DNA of 64,000 nt from Streptomyces solicavernae (GCF_029968095.1 NZ_JASCIR010000004.1:278115-342114), one strand, 5' to 3'; counted from the stretch's first letter, positions 1 to 12,478 are shown. Numbers and translations: made by a program. The notes: generated by a model not told the origin, from the letters alone.

Positions 1-2
1 CC

Positions 3-1703
3 AAGGTCCGGCACATCCTGGTCCGCCACGAGCAGGGCGCGGGTCACGCGGCCACCGGGTACGCGCAGGCCACCGGGAAGGTCGGCGTCTGCATGGCGAC
101 CTCGGGCCCCGGCGCCACCAACCTCGTCACCCCGATCGCCGACGCGCACATGGACTCCGTCCCGCTCGTCGCGATCACCGGCCAGGTCGCCTCCAAGGCC
201 ATCGGCACGGACGCCTTCCAGGAGGCGGACATCGTCGGCATCACCATGCCGATCACCAAGCACAACTTCCTGGTCACCAGGGCCGAGGACATCCCGAAGA
301 CGATCGCGGAGGCCTTCCACATCGCCTCCACCGGCCGTCCGGGCCCGGTCCTGGTGGACATCGCCAAGGACGCGCTGCAGGTGAAGACCACGTTCAGCTG
401 GCCGCCGCAGACCGACCTGCCGGGCTACCGGCCGGTGACCAAGCCGCACGCCAAGCAGATCCGCGAGGCGGCCAAGCTGATCACCCAGGCCAAGCGGCCC
501 GTCCTCTACGTCGGCGGCGGTGTGCTCAAGGCGCACGCCACCGCCGAGCTGAAGGTCCTCGCAGAACTCACCCGGGCGCCCGTCACCACCACACTGATGG
601 CGCTCGGCGCGTTCCCCGACAGTCACGAGCTGCACGTGGGAATGCCGGGCATGCACGGTGCGGTCACCGCCGTCACCGCGCTGCAGAAGGCCGACCTGAT
701 CGTCGCCCTCGGAGCCCGCTTCGACGACCGCGTCACCGGCAAGCTCGACTCCTTCGCCCCGTACGCGAAGATCGTGCACGCCGACATCGACCCCGCGGAG
801 ATCGGCAAGAACCGCGCCGCCGACGTGCCGATCGTCGGCGACGCCCGCGAGGTCATCGCCGACCTGGTCCAGGCCGTGCAGGCCGAGACCGCCGACGGAA
901 ACGCCGGCGAGGCCGCCAAGAACGGGTACGCCGCCTGGTGGGACCTGCTCAGCAAGTGGCGCGAGACCTACCCGCTCAGCTACGACCTGCCCGAGGACGG
1001 CAGCCTCGCCCCGCAGCAGGTCATCCAGCGGATCGGCCAACTCGCCCCGGAGGGCACGGTGTTCGCGGCCGGCGTCGGCCAGCACCAGATGTGGGCCGCG
1101 CACTTCATCGACTACGAGAAGCCCGCGACCTGGCTCAACTCCGGCGGCGCCGGAACCATGGGCTACGCGGTCCCCGCCGCCATGGGCGCCAAGGCCGGCA
1201 AGCCCGAGGCCCCGGTCTGGGCGATCGACGGCGACGGCTGCTTCCAGATGACCAACCAGGAACTGACCACCTGCGCCCTGAACAACATCCCGATCAAGGT
1301 CGCCGTCATCAACAACGGCGCCCTGGGCATGGTCCGCCAGTGGCAGAACCTGTTCTACGACGGCCGCTACTCCAACACCGTCCTGCACGCCGACGACACC
1401 GGCCACGAGAACACCGGCTCCCAGGTCGGCGCCAGCAAGGCCGCCCGCAAGGGCACCCGCGTCCCGGACTTCGTGAAGCTGTCCGAGGCCATGGGCTGTG
1501 TCGCGCTGCGCTGCGAGGACCCTGCCGACCTCGACAAGGTCATCGCCGAGGCCAACGCCATCAACGACCGCCCCGTCGTCGTCGACTTCATCGTCCACGA
1601 GGACGCCCAGGTCTGGCCGATGGTCGCCGCCGGCACCTCCAACGACGAGGTCATGGCCGCCCGGGGCGTCCGCCCCGACTTCGGCGACATGGCAGACGAC
1701 TGA
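3..1703 (+). CDS. ilvB: Acetolactate synthase large subunit, 5' truncated by window edge
   Basis: Catalytic subunit of acetohydroxyacid synthase, which condenses pyruvate with pyruvate or 2-ketobutyrate in valine, leucine and isoleucine synthesis, using thiamine diphosphate. The frame is open from the first bases, so the start lies upstream; only a short N-terminal part is missing. Visible motifs are [14 protein letters not shown] near the edge, which carries the ThDP-activating glutamate, and the ThDP/Mg site [19 protein letters not shown] near bases 1227-1285. The stop is TGA at 1701-1703 and ilvN follows after 29 bp, consistent with an ilvBNC operon. The order and family are unmistakable. 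Confidence 0.97.
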   Translation, partial: KVRHILVRHEQGAGHAATGYAQATGKVGVCMATSGPGATNLVTPIADAHMDSVPLVAITGQVASKAIGTDAFQEADIVGITMPITKHNFLVTRAEDIPKTIAEAFHIASTGRPGPVLVDIAKDALQVKTTFSWPPQTDLPGYRPVTKPHAKQIREAAKLITQAKRPVLYVGGGVLKAHATAELKVLAELTRAPVTTTLMALGAFPDSHELHVGMPGMHGAVTAVTALQKADLIVALGARFDDRVTGKLDSFAPYAKIVHADIDPAEIGKNRAADVPIVGDAREVIADLVQAVQAETADGNAGEAAKNGYAAWWDLLSKWRETYPLSYDLPEDGSLAPQQVIQRIGQLAPEGTVFAAGVGQHQMWAAHFIDYEKPATWLNSGGAGTMGYAVPAAMGAKAGKPEAPVWAIDGDGCFQMTNQELTTCALNNIPIKVAVINNGALGMVRQWQNLFYDGRYSNTVLHADDTGHENTGSQVGASKAARKGTRVPDFVKLSEAMGCVALRCEDPADLDKVIAEANAINDRPVVVDFIVHEDAQVWPMVAAGTSNDEVMAARGVRPDFGDMADD

Positions 1704-1732
1704 GAACCGAGAGAGACGAAGGAACAGACACC

Positions 1733-3344
<1,612 letters not shown>

Positions 3345-3355
3345 GCCTCAGCCGA

Positions 3356-3384
3356 CAGGGCCGGAGCCGCAGGCTCCGGCCCTG
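3356..3384 (+). terminator. Hairpin after ilvC
   Basis: Perfect 13-bp stem CAGGGCCGGAGCC / GGCTCCGGCCCTG with a 3-nt loop, 12 bp after the ilvC stop and followed by TTGT. It has no long U-tract, as is usual in Streptomyces. It separates ilvBNC from serA. Confidence 0.8.
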
Positions 3385-3610
3385 TTGTCCAACCCGTCGT
3401 ACACGGACGGGTGATCCCTTCCGCAGAGGCGCAAGACCACCTCCGCTACGGCACTACACTGCCGTACTACATACGCGTCAGGCCCACAGCGTCGTGCGTC
3501 TTCCACGCGGCTCCGCGACACCGGGCGGGTGCCCCTGCCCGGCGCCGCTTCCCCCTCCACCGCCTGCGGCCGTCGGGACGGCCGTCCGCACTGGACTTGT
3601 GAGGACACAC

Positions 3611-5212
3611 GTGAGCTCGAACCCTGCCAAACCCGTCGTACTCATCGCCGAAGAGCTGTCGCCCGCGACCGTGGACGCGCTGGGTCCGGACTTCGAGATC
3701 CGGCACTGCAACGGCGCCGACCGCGCCGAGCTGCTCCCCGCGCTCGCCGATGTCGACGCGATCCTGGTCCGCTCCGCCACCAAGGTGGACGCCGAGGCCA
3801 TCGCCGCCGCGAGCAGGCTCAAGGTCGTCGCGCGCGCCGGTGTCGGTCTGGACAACGTCGACGTCTCCGCCGCCACCAAGGCCGGCGTGATGGTCGTCAA
3901 CGCCCCGACGTCCAACATCGTCACCGCCGCCGAGCTCGCCTGCGGCCTCCTCGTCGCCACCGCGCGGAACATCCCGCAGGCCAACACCGCGCTGAAGAAC
4001 GGCGAGTGGAAGCGCTCCAAGTACACGGGTGTCGAGCTGGCCGAGAAGACCCTCGGCGTCGTCGGCCTCGGCCGCATCGGCGTCCTGGTCGCCCAGCGCA
4101 TGTCGGCGTTCGGCATGAAGGTCGTCGCGTACGACCCGTACGTCCAGCCCGCGCGGGCCGCGCAGATGGGCGTCAAGCTGCTCTCGCTCGACGAGCTCCT
4201 CGAAGTCTCCGACTTCATCACCGTGCACCTGCCGAAGACGCCCGAGACTCTCGGTCTCATCGGCGACGAGGCGCTGCACAAGGTCAAGCCCAGCGTCCGC
4301 ATCGTGAATGCCGCGCGCGGCGGGATCGTCGACGAGGAGGCGCTGTTCTCGGCGCTGAAGGAGGGCCGCGTCGCCGGCGCCGGCCTCGACGTGTACGCCA
4401 AGGAGCCCTGCACGGACTCCCCGCTCTTCGAGTTCGACCAGGTCGTCTGCACCCCGCACCTCGGCGCGTCCACGGACGAGGCGCAGGAGAAGGCGGGCAT
4501 CGCCGTCGCCAAGTCGGTGCGCCTCGCGCTCGCCGGTGAGCTGGTGCCGGACGCGGTGAACGTCCAGGGCGGTGTCATCGCCGAGGACGTACGCCCGGGT
4601 CTGCCGCTCGCCGAGAAGCTCGGCCGGATCTTCACCTCGCTCGCCGGTGAGGTCGCCGCCCGCCTGGACGTCGAGGTGTGCGGCGAGATCACCCAGCACG
4701 ATGTGAAGGTGCTCGAACTCTCCGCGCTCAAGGGCGTGTTCGAGGACGTCGTCGACGAGACGGTGTCGTATGTGAACGCCCCGCTGTTCGCGCAGGAGCG
4801 CGGCGTCGAGGTGCGCCTGACGACCACGTCCGAGTCGCCCGACCACCGCAACGTCGTCACGGTCCGCGGCACGCTCACCGGCGGCGAGGAGATCGCGGTC
4901 TCCGGCACGCTCGCCGGCCCGAAGCACCTGCAGAAGATCGTCGCGATCGGCGAGCACGACATCGACCTGGCGCTCGCCGACCACATGGTGGTGCTGCGGT
5001 ACGCGGACCGCCCCGGCGTCGTCGGCACGGTCGGCCGGGTCCTCGGCGAGGGCGGCCTGAACATCGCGGGCATGCAGGTGTCGCGCGCGGCGGCCGGGGG
5101 CGAGGCGCTGGCGGTCCTCACGGTGGACGACACGGTCCCGGCGCAGGTCCTCACGGAGCTGGCGGCGGAGATCGGCGCGACGTCGGCTCGGTCGGTCAAC
5201 CTGGCGGATTAG
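3611..5212 (+). CDS. serA: D-3-phosphoglycerate dehydrogenase
   Basis: 533-aa enzyme oxidising 3-phosphoglycerate to 3-phosphohydroxypyruvate, the first step of serine synthesis. An N-terminal catalytic part and a Rossmann domain (GVVGLGRIG near residue 151) are followed by the active-site arginine in NAARGGIVDEEAL and the catalytic histidine in TPHLGAST. The C-terminus holds the intervening domain and a regulatory ACT domain (ADHMVVLRYADRPGVVGTVGR), the long actinobacterial form. Start GTG 3611 is 5 nt after GAGGA (3601-3605). It has its own promoter region downstream of the ilvC hairpin. Confidence 0.96.
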   Translation: MSSNPAKPVVLIAEELSPATVDALGPDFEIRHCNGADRAELLPALADVDAILVRSATKVDAEAIAAASRLKVVARAGVGLDNVDVSAATKAGVMVVNAPTSNIVTAAELACGLLVATARNIPQANTALKNGEWKRSKYTGVELAEKTLGVVGLGRIGVLVAQRMSAFGMKVVAYDPYVQPARAAQMGVKLLSLDELLEVSDFITVHLPKTPETLGLIGDEALHKVKPSVRIVNAARGGIVDEEALFSALKEGRVAGAGLDVYAKEPCTDSPLFEFDQVVCTPHLGASTDEAQEKAGIAVAKSVRLALAGELVPDAVNVQGGVIAEDVRPGLPLAEKLGRIFTSLAGEVAARLDVEVCGEITQHDVKVLELSALKGVFEDVVDETVSYVNAPLFAQERGVEVRLTTTSESPDHRNVVTVRGTLTGGEEIAVSGTLAGPKHLQKIVAIGEHDIDLALADHMVVLRYADRPGVVGTVGRVLGEGGLNIAGMQVSRAAAGGEALAVLTVDDTVPAQVLTELAAEIGATSARSVNLAD

Positions 5213-5223
5213 TTTGGGAGTTG

Positions 5224-5262
5224 GCGGGTCCGGGGTGCGGTGTGCACCCGGGCCCGCTTTTT
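5224..5262 (+). terminator. Rho-independent terminator after serA
   Basis: Stem GCGGGTCCGGGGTGC / GCACCCGGGCCCGC with one bulge, followed by TTTTT at 5258-5262. It lies 12 bp after the serA stop and just before the convergent end of the PucR gene. Confidence 0.88.
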
Positions 5263-5268
5263 CGAGGC

Positions 5269-6468
5269 CTACAGCCGCGCCGCCTTCAACGCCATGTGCA
5301 GCAGCAACCGGTCCTCGCCCGCGTCCAGGTCCAGCCCCGTGAGCTGTTCCACCCGCGACAGCCGGTAGTACAGCGTCTGGCGGTGGATGCCGAGGGCCGT
5401 CGCCGTGCGGCCCGCCTGACCCGCCTGATCGAGGAACACCTCTGCGGTGCGGGCGAGTTCGGGCCGGGTGAGCAGCTGCTCCACCACCGGATCGTGCGCC
5501 GCCTCCGCAGGCAGCGCGGTGAGCAGCCGGTACGGGCCCAACCCGGCCCACTCCGCGACCCGTTCGGCCCCGACCGCCGTACCGCCGGGCCCCCCGCTCG
5601 CCGCCGCAGCGCGCCGCGCCGCCGCCGCCCGCGCCGCCGCCCCGGCCTCCCGCCAGGCCGCCGCCAGCTCGGCCAGGCCGCGCCGCGGAACCGCGATCCC
5701 CGCCGTGCCCGCGCCGCCCACCGCGTCGACCAGGCGCATGGCCGCCGTACGAGCGGGACCCAGCACCTCCGGCGAGCGCAGCCGCACCAGCGCGGCAAGG
5801 GTCTGCGCCGCCGCAGGGCCGCCGGGCGGTCCCGGGACCGCGCTCACCGACACCGTGCCCGCCACCCGCCGCGCACCTGGTGTCGCCGACGCCGGCCACG
5901 GCGCGACGCACACCAGGGCGTGCAGCTCGTCCGCCGCCGCGCCGAGCGCGTCCCGCAGCGCCGTCGTCGCCGCCTCGCGCTGCGCGGCCGACGCGGCGGT
6001 GAGCAGGGCGCGCAGCTCGCGGGCCACGTCGTCGCCCGCCGAGGCCTCCGCCGCGAGCAGCACCCCGATCCGCTCCGTCACCTGGAGGGCCGCGTCCAAC
6101 TGGGCGGCGGAGGGGCCCGGCTCGGAGTCGAGCAGCCACACGTACCCGTGCACCACGCCCCGATGGCGTACCGGCAGACAGATCCGGGCGCGAAGCACGC
6201 CCGCGTCCGGGGCCGCCGGGATGCGCACCGGGCCGTCCGCGCGGGTGATGCCGAAGCCTTCGAACCAGGACCGCACCGCCGCCGTGGACTTCCGCGTCAG
6301 GATCGAGCGCGTACGCACCGGATCGAGGTCCAGTTCGGCCGCGCCGTCGCTGTCCTGCGCGCCGAACGCGATCAGCTCGAAATCCCGGTTCTCCAAGGTC
6401 GCGGGCGCGCCGAGCAGCGCGGAGATCTCATCGACCAGGTCCTGGTAGTCGCCCTTCACGAGGGCCAT
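5269..6468 (-). CDS. PucR-family transcriptional regulator, probable proline catabolism regulator
   Basis: 399-aa cytoplasmic regulator. The C-terminus carries the PucR-type helix-turn-helix ([20 protein letters not shown], then [23 protein letters not shown]). The N-terminal half resembles GAF/PucR sensory regions ([19 protein letters not shown]). It is transcribed divergently from proline dehydrogenase, so a role controlling proline oxidation is likely by analogy with actinobacterial PutR proteins; this is inference. ATG 6468 is chosen because family similarity begins there, but ribosome sites are weak: an in-frame GTG at 6519 has AGGTG upstream and ATG 6495 is also possible. Confidence 0.85.
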   Translation of the reverse strand: MALVKGDYQDLVDEISALLGAPATLENRDFELIAFGAQDSDGAAELDLDPVRTRSILTRKSTAAVRSWFEGFGITRADGPVRIPAAPDAGVLRARICLPVRHRGVVHGYVWLLDSEPGPSAAQLDAALQVTERIGVLLAAEASAGDDVARELRALLTAASAAQREAATTALRDALGAAADELHALVCVAPWPASATPGARRVAGTVSVSAVPGPPGGPAAAQTLAALVRLRSPEVLGPARTAAMRLVDAVGGAGTAGIAVPRRGLAELAAAWREAGAAARAAAARRAAAASGGPGGTAVGAERVAEWAGLGPYRLLTALPAEAAHDPVVEQLLTRPELARTAEVFLDQAGQAGRTATALGIHRQTLYYRLSRVEQLTGLDLDAGEDRLLLHMALKAARL

Positions 6469-6651
6469 TGTGCGGCACCCGGAAGCCTGTCCCATACAGA
6501 TGTCTGAGATGCAGGGCACGGATGCGTGACACCTGTCGATGGTTCAGGATCGGAGCGAACCTTAGGTTTCACGGTGGTTCCCCCTGCCGCTCCCTTACGG
6601 TCCCCGACCGTTCGGGCGCTGCTCCCTTCACATCCGTTCTGGAGGTGCCCC

Positions 6652-7578
6652 GTGCTGGCTCCCGTGATTCTCGCCGCGTCGCGCAGCGACAAGATGCGCC
6701 GCTTCGTGTCGGCCGCGCCGGGCACCAAGCAGGTCGTCGAGCGGTTCATCCCCGGCGAGACCGTCGACCAGGTCGTGCCGGTCGTGCAGGAGGCCGTCGC
6801 CAAGGGCCTCGAAGTGACCCTGGACGTCGTCGGCGAGGACATCACGACGCCCGAGCAGGCCGCCGCCGCCCGGGACGCGTACCTCGACCTGATCGCGCAC
6901 CTCAAGGACCTCGGCCTCGGCACCAAGGCCGAGATGTCCGTGAAGCTGTCGATGTTCGGCCAGGCGCTTGACGGCGGCCACGAGCTGGCCCTCGCCAACG
7001 TCCGCCCGGTCGTCGAGGCCGCCGCCGCCATCGGCACCACCGTCACCCTGGACGCCGAGGACCACACCACCCTCGACTCGATGTTCGCCATCCACGACGA
7101 GCTGCGGAAGGACTTCCCGCAGACCGGCTGCGTCATCCAGGCGTACCTGTTCCGCACCGAGGACGACGCCCGCCGCCTCGCCGAGAACGGCAGCCGCGTC
7201 CGGATCGTGAAGGGCGCCTACAAGGAGCCCGCCGAGGTCGCGTACCAGGACAAGGGCGAGATCGACAAGGCGTACGTCCGCATCACGCGCATCCTCATGG
7301 AGGGCGCCGGATACCCGATGATCGGGTCCCACGACCCGCGGCTCATCGCCATCAGCCAGGAACTCGCCCGCCGTGCCGGCCGCAAACTGGACGAGTACGA
7401 GTTCCAGATGCTGTACGGCATCCGCAGCGAGGAGCACGTCCGGCTGGCCGCCGAGGGACACCGCATGCGGGTCTACACCGCGTACGGCACCGACTGGTAC
7501 GGCTACTTCATGCGGCGCCTCGCGGAGAAGCCGGCCAACCTGCTCTTCTTCGCCCGCTCGACACTCACCAAGAACTGA
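6652..7578 (+). CDS. Proline dehydrogenase, monofunctional
   Basis: 308-aa FAD-dependent enzyme oxidising L-proline to 1-pyrroline-5-carboxylate. The length matches stand-alone proline dehydrogenases rather than bifunctional PutA. The TIM-barrel is recognisable through the VSVKLSMFGQ-like strand (MSVKLSMFGQALD), TVTLDAEDHTT, AYLFRTEDDARRLAENGSRVRIVKGAYKEPAEVAY and EFQMLYGIR...RMRVYTAYGTDWYGYFMRRLAEKP. GTG 6652 is preceded by GGAGGTG (6641-6647). The divergent PucR gene and the P5C dehydrogenase 142 bp downstream form a proline-degradation unit. The 3' end is duplicated in tandem (7564-7647). Confidence 0.95.
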   Translation: MLAPVILAASRSDKMRRFVSAAPGTKQVVERFIPGETVDQVVPVVQEAVAKGLEVTLDVVGEDITTPEQAAAARDAYLDLIAHLKDLGLGTKAEMSVKLSMFGQALDGGHELALANVRPVVEAAAAIGTTVTLDAEDHTTLDSMFAIHDELRKDFPQTGCVIQAYLFRTEDDARRLAENGSRVRIVKGAYKEPAEVAYQDKGEIDKAYVRITRILMEGAGYPMIGSHDPRLIAISQELARRAGRKLDEYEFQMLYGIRSEEHVRLAAEGHRMRVYTAYGTDWYGYFMRRLAEKPANLLFFARSTLTKN

Positions 7579-7647
7579 CTGTCGCTCACCGAGAACTGAC
7601 TGTCGCTCACCGAGAACTGACCGTCGCTCACCAAGAACTGACCGTCG
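7564..7647 (+). repeat. 21-bp tandem repeat x4 starting inside the proline dehydrogenase stop region
   Basis: Four units of 21 bp (7564-7584, 7585-7605, 7606-7626, 7627-7647), each of the form CTCACCRAGAACTGAYYGTCG. The first unit covers the last four codons (Leu-Thr-Lys-Asn) and stop of proline dehydrogenase. Since 21 is a multiple of three, each copy keeps the same frame and ends the same short reading with TGA. A fifth, degenerate copy (CACAAGAACT) follows. Confidence 0.95.
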
Positions 7648-7720
7648 AGCCACAAGAACTTGGCCCCGGGGCCGAGCCCCTCACCCCTCATCACAGACCT
7701 CACCAAGGAGGACGGACGCA

Positions 7721-9352
<1,632 letters not shown>

Positions 9353-9374
9353 GCTTCACTGCCCGCCTGAACAC

Positions 9375-9410
9375 CCGCCCCCGTACGGTGACCGCACCGG
9401 ACGGGGGCGG
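9375..9410 (+). terminator. Hairpin after pruA
   Basis: Stem CCGCCCCCGT / ACGGGGGCGG, perfect over 10 bp, with an inner CGGTG/CACCG extension in the loop. It is 22 bp past the pruA stop, without a U-tract. The right arm merges into the 17-bp repeat array. Confidence 0.65.
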
Positions 9411-9458
9411 TGTACGTGCGGGGGCGGTGTATGTGCGGGGGGGGGGCGGTGTACGTGC
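9403..9458. repeat. 17-bp tandem repeat x3 abutting the nitroreductase stop
   Basis: Three units GGGGG-CGGTGTAYGTGC at 9403-9419, 9420-9436 and 9437-9458; the last has an expanded run of ten G. The array ends 4 bp from the nitroreductase stop codon (minus strand, 9462-9464). The G10 run is a likely slippage and sequencing hotspot. Confidence 0.9.
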
Positions 9459-9461
9459 GGG

Positions 9462-10160
9462 TCAGACTTCCACCAGCACCTGGTCGAGCGACTTCCGTAC
9501 CAGGTCCGGGACGTGGCAGTCCGGTGCCGGGTAGCCGACCGGGATCACCGCGAACGCCTTCTCGTTCTCCGGCCGGTCGAGGACCTGGCCGAGGAACCGC
9601 ATCGGGCTCGGCGTGTGCACCAGCGCCGCGAGCCCCGACAGATGCAGGGCCGAGAGCAGCATGCCGACGGCGATGCCCACCGACTCGTCGACGTAGTAGT
9701 GCTTGTGCCGGGTGCCGTCCGCGCCGAGCCAGTAGCGCTGCTGGAAGACGACGATCAGGGCCGGGGCGTCCGTCAGATGGGGCTTCACCTCGTCCGTGCC
9801 GAGCGGCCGCAGCGCCGCCAGCCACTCCTCGCCGAGCCGCCCGTCGTAGCTGACCTGCTCCTCGTGCTCGGCGGCCGCCCTGATCCGCCGCCGCACGTCC
9901 GGGTCGCGTACGAGCACGAACGTCCACGGCTGCTGATGCGCCCCGGACGGCGCGGTCGCCGCGCACGCGATCGCGTCCCGTACGGCCTGCTCGGGCACCG
10001 GGTCGGGCGCGAACTGCCGTACGGTGCGCCGCCCTTGCATCCGCTCCCGCAGCTCGGCGGCGCGGGCCAGGGACTCGTCGTGCGGCATCCGGTCGGGGCG
10101 GTAGGGGACGGGCCGGTAGGGCTCTCCGTGGGCCGGGGTCCAGTGCGCAGTCTCGGTCAT
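9462..10160 (-). CDS. Nitroreductase family protein (FMN-dependent)
   Basis: 232-aa flavoprotein of the nitroreductase/BluB-like fold. The family signature RRTVRQFAPDPVPEQAVRDAI near residue 44 and TAPSGAHQQPWTFVLV for FMN binding are clear, as are AVGMLLSALHLSGLAALVHTPSP and the C-terminal VIPVGYPAPD. It resembles the iodotyrosine deiminase-like branch, but the substrate cannot be told from sequence. ATG 10160 begins the recognisable protein; the upstream reading to 10346 is not family-like. It is divergent from the small gene at 10433. Confidence 0.9.
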   Translation of the reverse strand: MTETAHWTPAHGEPYRPVPYRPDRMPHDESLARAAELRERMQGRRTVRQFAPDPVPEQAVRDAIACAATAPSGAHQQPWTFVLVRDPDVRRRIRAAAEHEEQVSYDGRLGEEWLAALRPLGTDEVKPHLTDAPALIVVFQQRYWLGADGTRHKHYYVDESVGIAVGMLLSALHLSGLAALVHTPSPMRFLGQVLDRPENEKAFAVIPVGYPAPDCHVPDLVRKSLDQVLVEV

Positions 10161-10432
10161 ACGGCGAGTCTGCCGCCCGCCCCGGGGCCGTGGACAGAGG
10201 ACTCCCGGTCGTGATCGCCGTCTCAGATAGTAGGAAGTCCGAGTAATTGTAGAGACAGCGGCTCGATGCTCGCTTAGCTTTGTAGGAGCCGAACGTCTCG
10301 CTCGATCCAGCGATTGGCGGTCGTGAGCCGGGCACCCCGCAGGCAACCCCTGCCGCCCCCGCTCCCCGCCTCGACCGGCGTCTCGTTAACCCCTCTCCGC
10401 ACTCCGCTGCGTCCTCAAGGAGTCGATTCCTC

Positions 10433-10567
10433 ATGACCGAGACGACCGTCGCCCCCCGCCGAGTCCGTCGCGCCCCGCGCATCGGTGAGACCGAGCGCAA
10501 GAACGCCGCCGCCGCCCTCCAGCGCGCCCTCGACCGGAGGGACAACGGCGGCGAGACGGGTCACTGA
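10433..10567 (+). CDS. Small basic protein, 44 aa, unknown function
   Basis: Short ORF beginning MTETTVAPRRVRRAPRIGE and ending in DRRDNGGETGH. It is arginine-rich and probably cytoplasmic. AAGGAG at 10417-10422 sits 10 nt before ATG 10433, a better ribosome site than most neighbours have. I recall similar short proteins in other Streptomyces but cannot assign a function. Its TGA (10565-10567) overlaps the convergent phosphatase stop (10561-10563), so the two genes share 7 bp. The 270-bp region upstream is unusually AT-rich around 10221-10290 and probably holds divergent promoters. Confidence 0.7.
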   Translation: MTETTVAPRRVRRAPRIGETERKNAAAALQRALDRRDNGGETGH

Positions 10568-12177
10568 GCGGCGCCGCCCCGGCCTCGTACGACATCGAAG
10601 TGGTCGATGCGCTCGCCGCTCTCGGCGAGCGCGGAGACCTTCATCCGCGGGCGGGTACCGGTCGTGCCGGTCTCCACCTCCACCGCGAGGAACGAGTAGC
10701 CGGTGTACCGCACCCGTGACCACTCCACCGTGTCCGGGTCGGGCAGCCGCAGCTTGGTCCAGTGGAACGTGAGGATCGACTCCCGGTCGCTCACGTGGCC
10801 CTCGTAGCTGTCCTCCACGCCCGGACCGAAGCCGTACAGCTCCTTGCCCGCGCCGCCGGCCGTGACGTACACGATGCCGTCGCGCGTCGGGTCCGTGCTC
10901 TCGCCGACCGGCACGGCCTTGCCGACCTCGCCGTTCTTGATGGCGTCCGTGCGCTCGTAGACATGGTTGTGGCCGTTGATCACCAGGTCCACCTGGTGCT
11001 TGGTGAACAGCTCAAGCCAGGCGTCGCGCACCCCGCCGTCCGAGGCGTGCGTGGACGTCGAGTACATGCAGTGGTGGAAGAAGACCACGATGAAGTCGAC
11101 GTCCGCGTCCGCCCGCAGCTCCCCGAGCCGCTTGTCCAGCCAGGCGGTCTGCTTCCCGTCCGTGTAGCCCTTGTTGGCGGGAATCTCGTACGAGACGTCA
11201 TTGGCGTCCAGGGCGACGACGCCGACGCTGCCGTACCGGAACGAGTACACGCCCGGCGCGCCCGAAGGGTCGAATCCGTTCTCCGGGAGCGACCAGCGGG
11301 CCGACTGGCCGCCGTAGCCGTTCGGTGAGTACCAGGCCTCCATGTCGTGGTTGCCGGTCGTCACCATCCACGGCACCGACTTCGCCACCGACTCGGTCTG
11401 CGCGAGGAACGTGTCCCACACGCGCGCGTCGTACGTGTCCGACTCCTTGCCCATGCCGCTGGAGTCCGCGTAGCAGATGTCGCCCGCGTGCAGGTGGAAC
11501 GACGGGTTCTGACCGAGGATCAACTGGTCGTTGGCGAGCGCGTGGTAGCTCACGCCCTGGTCGCCGAAGGCAGTGAACACGAACTTCTCCGGCTTCGCGG
11601 GCGCGGTGCGGAAGGTGCCGATCGTGCCGAGGCGTTCCGGCGCCGCCGGGTCGAAGCCGTCGTGGCCGACGCCGTAGTAGTACGTGGTGCCGGGCTTCAG
11701 GTTGTCGAACGCGGCGTGCAGGTAGTACTGGTCCACCTCCGGCAGCTTCTTCGACAGGGCCGGGGTGTGCAGCGGACGCACCTCCGCCTCGATCTTGCGG
11801 CTCAGCTCCCAGGGGGCGGTGCCGATCCGGACGTACGGCCGCTGCACCGCGAACGGGACCTGCCAGGAGATCCGCATCTGCGTCGCCGGGTCCGCACCGA
11901 AGGCGAGGTGGCGGCCGAAGGGGGCGACCAGCGAGCCGTCCACCTGCGCGGTGGCGCTGCTCGTGGCGAGCGCGGGGGCGGCGGCTGCGGCGGCGGTCCC
12001 GGACCCGATCAGCACCCCCGCGCCGCCCGCCGCGCCTGCCGTCGCGAGCCCGCCGATGAGCGCTCCGCGCCGGGAGACCCTGGGGCGGGCGTGCTTGGCC
12101 CGCAGGTACTCATGCTGCTCCGGCATGCTCAGGCGCTGCGCCAGCTGTTCGGGTATGCCCACGTTCGGTGTGTCCAT
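10561..12177 (-). CDS. Tat-exported metallophosphoesterase, purple acid phosphatase-like
   Basis: 538-aa secreted phosphatase. A twin-arginine signal (VSRRGALIGGLATAGAAGG near residues 34-52) precedes an Ala-rich h-region. A fibronectin-like purple acid phosphatase N-domain (ATQMRISWQVPF, NLKPGTTYYYGVGHDGFDP) is followed by the dinuclear metal core: FTAFGDQG, HAGDICYAD, VTTGNHDME, FFHHCMY and INGHNHVYERT. These are the five metallophosphoesterase motifs in order. It is likely involved in phosphate acquisition; no PHO box was identified. It converges with the 44-aa gene. Confidence 0.93.
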   Translation of the reverse strand: MDTPNVGIPEQLAQRLSMPEQHEYLRAKHARPRVSRRGALIGGLATAGAAGGAGVLIGSGTAAAAAAPALATSSATAQVDGSLVAPFGRHLAFGADPATQMRISWQVPFAVQRPYVRIGTAPWELSRKIEAEVRPLHTPALSKKLPEVDQYYLHAAFDNLKPGTTYYYGVGHDGFDPAAPERLGTIGTFRTAPAKPEKFVFTAFGDQGVSYHALANDQLILGQNPSFHLHAGDICYADSSGMGKESDTYDARVWDTFLAQTESVAKSVPWMVTTGNHDMEAWYSPNGYGGQSARWSLPENGFDPSGAPGVYSFRYGSVGVVALDANDVSYEIPANKGYTDGKQTAWLDKRLGELRADADVDFIVVFFHHCMYSTSTHASDGGVRDAWLELFTKHQVDLVINGHNHVYERTDAIKNGEVGKAVPVGESTDPTRDGIVYVTAGGAGKELYGFGPGVEDSYEGHVSDRESILTFHWTKLRLPDPDTVEWSRVRYTGYSFLAVEVETGTTGTRPRMKVSALAESGERIDHFDVVRGRGGAAQ

Positions 12178-12321
12178 GACGGACGAACTTGCCAGTAACT
12201 TCCGGCGGGGGCCAGGCTCAGGGGTGAACGTGGGGTGGCGGTTCGGTGGTTCTTCCTCCCCGCCCCGCCCCTTCCCGGCTGTGTCGATAATGCGGCTGGC
12301 GCCGCGTGGCTGCGGCGCTTC

Positions 12322-12478
12322 GGGGGTCAGCCCCCGGACCCCCGCTCCTCAAGCGCCGGAGGGGCTGGTTTTTAGGGGCGCGGGGAACTGCGCGACCGAC
12401 CACGACGGTGGGGCCGCCGAACGACGGCAGAAAAGCCCCTCCGGCGTTTGAGGAGCGGGGGGCCGGGGGCGGAGCCCC
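12322..12478. repeat. Long imperfect palindrome, dispersed Streptomyces-type intergenic element
   Basis: Two 45-nt arms (12322-12366 and 12434-12478) are inverted repeats with about four mismatches, separated by 67 bp. The inner 26 bp of the arms differ at one position. The spacer holds a block (12375-12428) that recurs in reverse at 35886-35940 with a 23-nt identical core. The 12178-12545 gap has no gene; besides this element it contains GTCC-N7-GGAC at 12489-12503 just before leuB. Confidence 0.9.

Noticed and set aside
3467..6139. 890-aa minus-strand reading frame across serA and the PucR gene
   Set aside because: It overlaps serA antisense and the PucR gene in another frame, has Gly/Arg/Ala-rich low-complexity sequence and no domain; a shadow caused by high GC.
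9353..9461. Attachment site or insertion-sequence end
   Set aside because: The repeats are direct and tandem, with no transposase, inverted ends or target duplication nearby.
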